Source of the DNA: an uncultured euryarchaeote
GTDB lineage: Archaea; Thermoplasmatota; Poseidoniia; Poseidoniales; Poseidoniaceae
Reading direction: 5' to 3'
Length of the DNA: 9,854 nucleotides
Assembly: GCA_937897005.1 (NCBI GenBank)
Contig: CALCOQ010000145.1
Coordinates: forward strand, 1 to 9,854
The position numbers and the translations under genes were made by a program. Below the pieces are notes generated by a model, which was not told the origin of the DNA, did no database searches, and was given only the letters and a program-made list of their open reading frames with translations. Shown piece after piece: positions 6,401 through 9,854 of this stretch; within the stretch, counting starts at the first letter, position 1; every line of letters starts with the position of its first letter.

Positions 6401-8111
6401 CCGCCAATGGATCTCCAGAAAGATCCACTGTCTTTATCATCGTCTCAGTCAATTGATGATTCGTGGAAACAGCAAGGTTGGGGGTGTTGTTTGAACCCCA
6501 AACCAGAGTTCCATCACCGATTGCATCGAAACCTGCAGTATTGCCGGACTCCAGGAAACGAACCGTTGCAGTGCAATCAGATGAGATATCCAATACATCA
6601 TCGTGAAGATTGGTGCTCCATGAATTGACATGAAGTGTAGAATCATCCTCCAACGAGGCTCCAACATCGAATAGATTGGTGGACAGGGTGCCTGAAATGA
6701 AGAGAGAGGAATCATCCAATTCCAGCCCGTTGGTTCGCCCATTGTTCATTCTAACATCTTCACAAGACAATGACGAACTGTCAGCCCGTATCCCGTTTGC
6801 GAAATCTTCCACCACCAAGATTCCGCATTCCACGGTCGCCCATACCAATTCAACTCCGAGAGAAGTGGTGTCAGCAGCAGAATATCCCCTGCTGAAAGTG
6901 AATTCTTCGATCTCGTGGGTTCCTGTAGCGATTCTCAACCCCAATGTTGTCTCCAAACCACCTGTGATGTTGACTGACTCGGCATCGAAGGTTGGACCAC
7001 TGATTCGGATTCCTTGACTCTCTGCAGAGCCAATCATCTCCACTACTGAAACCACTCCCGTTCCTGTAGCACTCAACACCAGGTCCTCTGCTTCAGCATC
7101 AATCAAATTCAATGTATGACTGCCGCTTCCCCGCAGGTCGAGAGCGGTGCTGGCGTTTCTCAGAACGACGTTTGACATCGTGAATGTTCCTTCGGTGTTC
7201 ACATCAACCATGGAAGTACCATCTCGAACACCGTTGAATGATGAGTCTTTGACTGTCAATGAGTTCACTCCTTCTCCTCGAACAGCGCGCCCAGCATCTG
7301 CTGAAACATTGCTCATGACGAAACCATCGCTATCTCCTGCATCGAGAACAAGATTCGTTTCTGAAATTGAAACATCGTCTACCGTCGCCGTTGTCACTCC
7401 TCTGACATGGATCGCTGTATTCGCAGCAGTGATGTTGATATTGGAATAATCTCCACTTCCTCCAGATATCATGATTCCAGTCCCTGCGTTATCAATATCG
7501 ATATTCGTTGCATCGAGATCTCCCGAAGAAACCACTCCAGATGCAACTGCATCTGCAACAAGCCCATCCAATACTGCATTGCCAGAGACCAATACGCATT
7601 CAAAATCAATCGCTGAACATGTCAGATCATCAATTGTGGCTGAACCATCAACCTCGATTCCAATGTAAGATGTTGAAACCGATACTGAATCAAGAGTGGC
7701 TGTTCCATGAATCTTCATTGCAGTCTTGGCATTACTGATGCTTACCCCGGTCAACGAAGCATCACCACCGGCATTGATGACTATTCCCGGCCACATGCCA
7801 ACAGTGGAAGTATGATTTCCAGCGTCGGTTGATGCTGATGAAAGAATCTGTGCATCGGTACCAGTGAGCGTTCCATTGACCACCAACGAATACTCAGCGG
7901 CATTGACAACAGCACCTGCCTTGAGGTTGAGAATGACTCCGTGTTCGACATATACATCTCCAGTCAGAAGAACATCTCCAGACCAGTCAGCACTGGTTGC
8001 GATGCTTCCCGAAACCGGCGTATTTGCTGAAACTGGTATCATTACAGTCGTCAATGCACTGAGCATCAAGGCGGTGATGAGCAAGGCTGAGTGATATTCG
8101 CGTGGACGCAT
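3477..8111 (-). CDS. Giant secreted, membrane-anchored beta-helix surface protein
   Basis: The product is a 1544-residue exported protein. Residues 1-29 form a signal peptide (hydrophobic ALLITALMLSALTTVMIPVSA, likely cut after VSA). Residues about 45-535 and 860-1225 are parallel beta-helix, built of short coils of roughly 20-24 residues rich in G, S, T, D, N, V and I. A third helix-like start is at 628-700. Segments at about 545-625 and 770-855 (LDKGDPVEGATLTIGGESF) look like Ig or carboxypeptidase-regulatory domains. Residues 1329-1423 form a PKD/cadherin-like domain. Residues 1425-1490 are an Asp-rich TSP3-like calcium stalk (DSDGD, DTDDDNDG, DADVDND) with C1434/C1448 and C1474/C1490. A membrane helix spans about 1521-1537, followed by a short NRMRAAE tail. 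The architecture fits a cell-surface adhesin or glycan-binding protein. Beta-helices also occur in polysaccharide lyases, but I see no catalytic signature. ATG at 8111 places the signal peptide correctly; it has no Shine-Dalgarno and lies within an inverted repeat. The frame is intact throughout. Confidence 0.93.
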   Translation of the reverse strand: MRPREYHSALLITALMLSALTTVMIPVSANTPVSGSIATSADWSGDVLLTGDVYVEHGVILNLKAGAVVNAAEYSLVVNGTLTGTDAQILSSASTDAGNHTSTVGMWPGIVINAGGDASLTGVSISNAKTAMKIHGTATLDSVSVSTSYIGIEVDGSATIDDLTCSAIDFECVLVSGNAVLDGLVADAVASGVVSSGDLDATNIDIDNAGTGIMISGGSGDYSNINITAANTAIHVRGVTTATVDDVSISETNLVLDAGDSDGFVMSNVSADAGRAVRGEGVNSLTVKDSSFNGVRDGTSMVDVNTEGTFTMSNVVLRNASTALDLRGSGSHTLNLIDAEAEDLVLSATGTGVVSVVEMIGSAESQGIRISGPTFDAESVNITGGLETTLGLRIATGTHEIEEFTFSRGYSAADTTSLGVELVWATVECGILVVEDFANGIRADSSSLSCEDVRMNNGRTNGLELDDSSLFISGTLSTNLFDVGASLEDDSTLHVNSWSTNLHDDVLDISSDCTATVRFLESGNTAGFDAIGDGTLVWGSNNTPNLAVSTNHQLTETMIKTVDLSGDPLAAELVVEGFSFTSGAPGLVTVPLRDTGSLVVAISGSAGAQATLIGGVSNQELALPNIPDGDWTITSGIHVVLGPSMDGEGHLLSGNLTIETGASLTLQGSSLVMESGNIFSTEGTGKLIGEGGALFGGIVDVNTQVPFDGQEDGLTIGSDVFWNCSSPPDITTVHFAAGLTLGDECDVSLTSGSISSDPTLGTNASLLMRSVLSIVVLDKGDPVEGATLTIGGESFSSDTDGSATYFTDAREITESGNTWGGSLTVIMQSSGLMDMMMWDTNSSLSKTFLASTVEAGTQDDWVILEAAWSPYYLADDLTISETATLTLHDNAQLVIANDVAITLEGTITAGAGTIQSSGASPWSGITMEGVQAKLNLASTHLVGALLPVVVNGGVIVSEGAEIASGTDGLISATYSDSTISITLTDTDLRYGGQNCIRVAGTGVELNIQDTTLEECGDHALWATLSVLDIDGLVIAGGSDSGISLADVEGIVTGVDAGSHNGSNSSIRLSEQDGNLVLRNLILAPGSSEAAFYATQSRWIEVDGMVVSGAPAIDVEYSAGSLSGLNLSGDGGGTAISIHHNRGSQPLSIEDSNISNYSVGLSLHGHAGDEFNHPVESIDNIMDCITTIASDGLPFVSTDDELAGALEFNSANEVEGKLVNSEFTSITATGNATVVAWEDYSITLMMFGTGIDASASIDVSNPHDASTFSFSNQGSQWDLLLPVFVAGSSGSHDLQSAELTASGPGSLPFSTDIVLTSGSARTLIFNLTGNTEPNSHISSPDEGQKFSVLSNITFVGIASDDQSEESSLTHQWEVQDSIGDVIWNSVEVSPTWEDLEFGEFLVRYTVADEHGLSSTVSVSFQVTYHDSDGDWTATCDEEYWFDSTNGNKCGHDSVDTDDDNDGIIDTLDVWPLDPCADADVDNDLLPDAIDCPSGVTTELVEDGDVKKISLKSNTAEEGADMGMLVAFMLLIVGVLLVINRMRAAE

Positions 8112-8160
8112 GACATTGGCATCATGCCATTACTCATAGGTATGCCCCCATCATGTCATG
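8109..8160. repeat. Nested inverted repeats around the surface-protein start codon
   Basis: CATGACAT at 8109-8116 is a perfect inverted copy of ATGTCATG at 8153-8160. Between them TGGCATCATGCCA (8117-8129) is a second, near-contiguous palindrome. The outer left arm contains the start codon of the surface protein. In mRNA the 8-bp stem would enclose the start codon; in DNA the repeats could be regulator sites. Both readings are inference. Confidence 0.5.
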
Positions 8161-8187
8161 AAGAAAAACGATGACCATAGGTCATCG
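8161..8187 (-). terminator. Hairpin plus T-run after the tRNA, terminator-like
   Basis: On the minus strand CGATGACC, loop TAT and GGTCATCG (8187-8169) form a perfect 8-bp stem, followed at once by TTTTTCTT (8168-8161). It begins 24 bases after the 3' end of tRNA-Pro, where the ribosomal cluster's transcript should end. Archaeal polymerase stops mainly at T-runs, so the T-run may be the active part. The same palindrome could instead serve as an operator for the surface-protein promoter. Confidence 0.6.
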
Positions 8188-8195
8188 AAAATAAA
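8188..8195 (-). promoter_or_regulatory. Candidate TATA box for the surface-protein gene
   Basis: The minus strand reads GAATTTATTTTCG here, with TTTATTTT as the only AT-rich, TATA-like stretch between the tRNA and the surface gene. A start site about 25 bases downstream would fall near 8165 and give a leader of about 55 bases that carries the nested inverted repeats. The match to the archaeal consensus is only moderate. Confidence 0.35.
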
Positions 8196-8211
8196 TTCTA
8201 GCCGCATCAGG

Positions 8212-8286
8212 TGGGCCCGTCCAGATTTGAACTGGAGTCTGACGGCCCCCAGCCGCCAAGTATTGGCCAAGCTAACCTACGGGCCC
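8212..8286 (-). tRNA. tRNA-Pro (anticodon GGG)
   Basis: The 75-base minus-strand sequence folds as a tRNA. The acceptor stem GGGCCCG pairs perfectly with CGGGCCC, with A as discriminator base. T8 and A9 follow. The D arm is weak, with three pairs (G10-T25, G11-C24, T12-A23), but has the G18G19 pair in the loop. The anticodon stem GGCGG pairs with CCGTC (one G-T pair) around the loop CTGGGGG, giving anticodon GGG and G37, as expected for proline. The variable loop is 4 bases, and the T arm TCCAG-TTCAAAT-CTGGA is perfect. No intron is present. The bases after A73 are CCT, so CCA is not fully encoded and must be added. The gene lies 27 bases after the rpoN stop and is probably cut from the same transcript. 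Confidence 0.95.
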
Positions 8287-8313
8287 TTTGAATCCTGACA
8301 ACCTCATTCTCCC

Positions 8314-8517
8314 TCAATGCTGAGCTGTGGAGAACGGTGCAATCTCGTCGATGAGATCGACATGGGAAACAAAGTGACGGCGACAACAATAACGCATCAT
8401 TTCAATCTCGTCTAGAGCATCCGAGACACTCATTCCTGCTGCTAAATGGTTCTTCCAAGCTTCCCACTTATCGGCAATTACCGAGCCACAACTAAAACAT
8501 CTTATTGGAATTATCAT
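8314..8517 (-). CDS. rpoN: DNA-directed RNA polymerase subunit N (Rpb10 homologue)
   Basis: RpoN is a small zinc-binding subunit of archaeal RNA polymerase, located in the platform formed with subunits D, L and P. The 67 residues match the family: MIIPIRCFSCGSVIADKW at the N-terminus with C7 and C10, then the paired RYCCRR cysteines (C44, C45) completing the zinc site, and SHVDLIDEI near the end. Length is normal (archaeal members are about 55-70). The last few residues FSTAQH are an ordinary variable tail. The ATG lies 9 bases after the uS9 stop, and AGGTGAGG overlapping that stop is a good Shine-Dalgarno. It follows uS9 as in most archaea, but is followed by a tRNA instead of the common rpoK. 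Confidence 0.97.
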   Translation of the reverse strand: MIIPIRCFSCGSVIADKWEAWKNHLAAGMSVSDALDEIEMMRYCCRRHFVSHVDLIDEIAPFSTAQH

Positions 8518-8526
8518 TTCTATACC

Positions 8527-8970
8527 TCACCTGTATGACTTCTGCTTTTTCTTCCTTGCGCCGCGACCGAGTTGATGTTTGGGTTCCTTGCGGCGTGGAT
8601 CATTGACCAATAGACTACGATCAAAGCGGAGATACTCCTCTTTGAGTTCCTCATCTATTCCTTCTGCTCCTCCATTATAGAAAACCAATCCACGAGCGAT
8701 GGCAGTACGAATGGCGTCAGTCTGCCCCATTATCCCACCCCCATGGGTATGGATGTTGATATCGACCTTCTCTAACCTATCCATCCCATCAGCGATGATC
8801 AGAGGCTCCATTGCCTTGCGACGAGAAAGTTGTGGTTGCATGATGGCAATCGGTTCACTATTGACTCTGACTCTACCCTTGCCAACCTTCACAGTAGCAC
8901 GAGCAACTGCTGTCTTACGCTTGCCGCTACTGTTCACGACCTTTGCCTTCTTCTTCTTACGTGCAGCCAT
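8527..8970 (-). CDS. rps9: Small ribosomal subunit protein uS9
   Basis: uS9 sits in the head of the 30S subunit, and its C-terminal tail reaches the P-site tRNA. The 147 residues show GKRKTAVARATVKVGKGRVRVN near the start, the central THGGGIMGQTDAIRTAIARGL block, RKEPKHQLGRGARKKKQ and the invariant QKSYR terminus. A lysine-rich N-terminal extension (MAARKKKKAKVV) makes it slightly longer than usual for archaea. ATG at 8970 shares its first base with the TGA of uL13 (TGATG), and GGAGGTGAGG precedes it closely. A TTG one codon upstream is less likely. The overlap implies translational coupling with uL13. Confidence 0.98.
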   Translation of the reverse strand: MAARKKKKAKVVNSSGKRKTAVARATVKVGKGRVRVNSEPIAIMQPQLSRRKAMEPLIIADGMDRLEKVDINIHTHGGGIMGQTDAIRTAIARGLVFYNGGAEGIDEELKEEYLRFDRSLLVNDPRRKEPKHQLGRGARKKKQKSYR

Positions 8971-9458
8971 CAAGCCTCACCTCCGTTCCAACGGTGTACT
9001 GGAGCGCCCAATGCAGCACTGATATCACCCAGGCTGACATAGCGATTTGGCAAGTCGCGACGAATCTTTGAGTCATCGCCCTTCTCATGGCCATCAGGAA
9101 GTTCACCATCAAGGTGTGATGGGCAACCAATCTCTACTCGAAGAGACTTGAATGCAGTTCGGCCGCTGCTCTTGCGCTGATATGGCAGCATTCCACGAAC
9201 AGTTCTCTTGAGAATCAAATCGGGCATCCTAGGGAAGAACGGCCCCTTGCGCGCATGGTTCAACCTGTAGCGGGTCAGATATTCTTCAACCACAGAATCC
9301 TTCTTGCCGGAAACAACGGCTTTCTCTGCGTTGATGATTATCACTCTGGTCTCTTCACCTGCTCTAGCAGATGAAAGGAGTTGTTTTGCAACCGTGCTGG
9401 CAAGGCGACCCAGCACTAGATTGGTGGCATCGTAAACGAATGTAGTGGATTCAGCCAA
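8970..9458 (-). CDS. rpl13: Large ribosomal subunit protein uL13
   Basis: uL13 is an early-assembling protein of the 50S subunit. Family features seen are FVYDATNLVLGRLASTVAKQLL at the N-terminus, VIIINAEKAVVSGKK, then LTRYRLNHARKGPFFPRMPD and KRTVRGMLPYQR. From the TTG at 9458 the protein has 162 residues, starting (M)AESTTFVYDA. This start is preferred because GGGGGTG lies 7 bases before it, the same spacing as the core GGAGGTG before uS9, and the overlap with eL18 is then only 8 bases. A GTG at 9479 would add seven residues (MERGCSS). The C-terminus VSLGDISAALGAPVHRWNGGEA is longer and more divergent than the core. The gene ends in a 1-base overlap with uS9. Confidence 0.97.
   Translation of the reverse strand: MAESTTFVYDATNLVLGRLASTVAKQLLSSARAGEETRVIIINAEKAVVSGKKDSVVEEYLTRYRLNHARKGPFFPRMPDLILKRTVRGMLPYQRKSSGRTAFKSLRVEIGCPSHLDGELPDGHEKGDDSKIRRDLPNRYVSLGDISAALGAPVHRWNGGEA
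8975..8984 (-). promoter_or_regulatory. Strong Shine-Dalgarno for uS9
   Basis: GGAGGTGAGG on the minus strand, inside the end of uL13, precedes the uS9 ATG. It supports the ATG at 8970 and shows that this genome uses Shine-Dalgarno initiation inside operons, in contrast to the surface-protein gene. Confidence 0.75.
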
Positions 9459-9816
9459 GGATGAACACCCCCGTTCCACTTGGATTTTGTTCCATTAATT
9501 CCCCAAGGCTCAGGACCTTGCCGCCTGCGGCTTCGATCTTGTCTCGTGCTCCGGTACTGAAACTGTATGCGGCGACGACGGGCTTGCCAGAGATATCTCC
9601 ACTACCCAGCAACTTGCCCGGAACGAGGACTGTAGCGCCCTCTGGGGCATGGCGACTGAGCCGACTGAGGTTCGGCTGGGCCCAATTGCTACGACTCCTT
9701 GAGAGGCGTAGTGCGACGTCTCGCCACAGTGCTGCACCGGTCTCACGCGACTGCTCCTTGAGTAGGTCGATCATGTCGACCAGACTCTGGTTCGTCTTTC
9801 GTGTTGACTTGCTCAT
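9451..9816 (-). CDS. rpl18e: Large ribosomal subunit protein eL18 (L18e)
   Basis: eL18 is an archaeal/eukaryotic protein of the large ribosomal subunit, absent from bacteria; it helps fix the domain of the host. The 121 residues begin MSKSTRKTNQSLVDMIDLLK and contain ALWRDVALRLSRSRSNWAQPNLSRL, then EGATVLVPGKLLGSGDI, PVVAAYSFSTGARDKIEAAGG and the end GTGVFILG. Length is normal. The ATG at 9816 is preceded by GAGGGAG. It overlaps a TGA of an upstream frame by 4 bases (ATGA), which suggests coupling to the preceding gene, in archaea usually rpoD. Its 3' end overlaps uL13 by 8 bases. Confidence 0.97.
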   Translation of the reverse strand: MSKSTRKTNQSLVDMIDLLKEQSRETGAALWRDVALRLSRSRSNWAQPNLSRLSRHAPEGATVLVPGKLLGSGDISGKPVVAAYSFSTGARDKIEAAGGKVLSLGELMEQNPSGTGVFILG

Positions 9817-9854
9817 ATGACTCCCTCGACGTGTTGAGGCGGGCCTCGGACCGG
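9813..9854 (-). CDS. Possible last codons of the gene upstream of eL18 (rpoD by synteny)
   Basis: One minus-strand frame reads PVRGPPQHVEGVI and stops at a TGA that overlaps the eL18 ATG as ATGA. Archaeal operons normally place rpoD (RNA polymerase subunit D) directly before eL18, and tight overlaps are the rule in this cluster. Thirteen codons are too few to identify the protein, so the assignment rests on position alone. Confidence 0.3.
   Translation of the reverse strand, partial: PVRGPPQHVEGVI

Noticed and set aside
6676..7616. Several plus-strand open frames of 65-113 codons opposite the surface protein
   Set aside because: The minus-strand gene is intact over the whole stretch with clear domains, so these are shadow frames created by its repetitive codon use.
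3477..8111. Pectate lyase or other polysaccharide-degrading enzyme
   Set aside because: The beta-helix fold alone does not show activity; I could not identify a catalytic cluster of Asp, Arg or Lys matching a known lyase.
8207..8389. Minus-strand 60-codon frame across tRNA-Pro and the end of rpoN
   Set aside because: It reads through the tRNA and is out of frame with rpoN; nothing supports translation.
9461..9820. Plus-strand 119-codon frame opposite eL18
   Set aside because: It is the complement of a well-supported ribosomal protein gene and shows no domain.
1..9854. CRISPR array, insertion sequence or integrase remnant
   Set aside because: No regularly spaced direct repeats, transposase motifs or terminal inverted repeats were seen on either strand; the repetition in the middle is protein-level beta-helix repetition.

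Overview
The window looks like a piece of a planktonic euryarchaeal genome, most likely Marine Group II (Poseidoniia). This assignment is inferred, not proven. The right side carries an archaeal-type ribosomal protein and RNA polymerase cluster: eL18, uL13, uS9 and RpoN, followed by a proline tRNA without an encoded CCA end. The left side carries a bacterial-type NAD+-dependent DNA ligase. Between them lies a very large secreted beta-helix protein with calcium-binding repeats and a C-terminal membrane anchor, a type of surface protein common in that lineage. No rRNA, CRISPR array, insertion sequence or prophage gene was seen.

Every supported gene is on the minus strand, so transcription runs from position 9854 towards position 1. 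Right part (9854-8212): a probable last few codons of an upstream gene, then eL18, uL13, uS9, RpoN and tRNA-Pro(GGG). These are packed with overlaps of 1 to 8 bases or very short gaps and mostly have strong Shine-Dalgarno motifs. This is the classical archaeal small operon linking translation and transcription machinery, with a tRNA added at its end. It is closed by a hairpin plus T-run at 8161-8187.

Middle part (8211-3477): a short regulatory stretch rich in inverted repeats (8109-8187) leads into one 1544-codon gene. The product has a signal peptide, three similar beta-helix starter modules, two Ig/carboxypeptidase-regulatory-like segments, a PKD-like domain, an aspartate-rich calcium-binding stalk with two cysteine pairs, and a C-terminal transmembrane helix.

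Left part (3460-1): four genes follow closely. They are a three-helix membrane protein of unknown function, a PPC/DUF296-domain protein, a fusion of a heavy-metal-associated (HMA) domain to a DUF4396 membrane domain, and ligA, which is cut by the window edge. Gaps are 16 to 43 bases or a 26-base overlap, so these genes may be read together with the surface protein, though no shared function is evident. The HMA-DUF4396 fusion suggests soft-metal handling in the membrane. LigA seals nicks in replication and repair. There is no gene-free stretch longer than about 100 bases.
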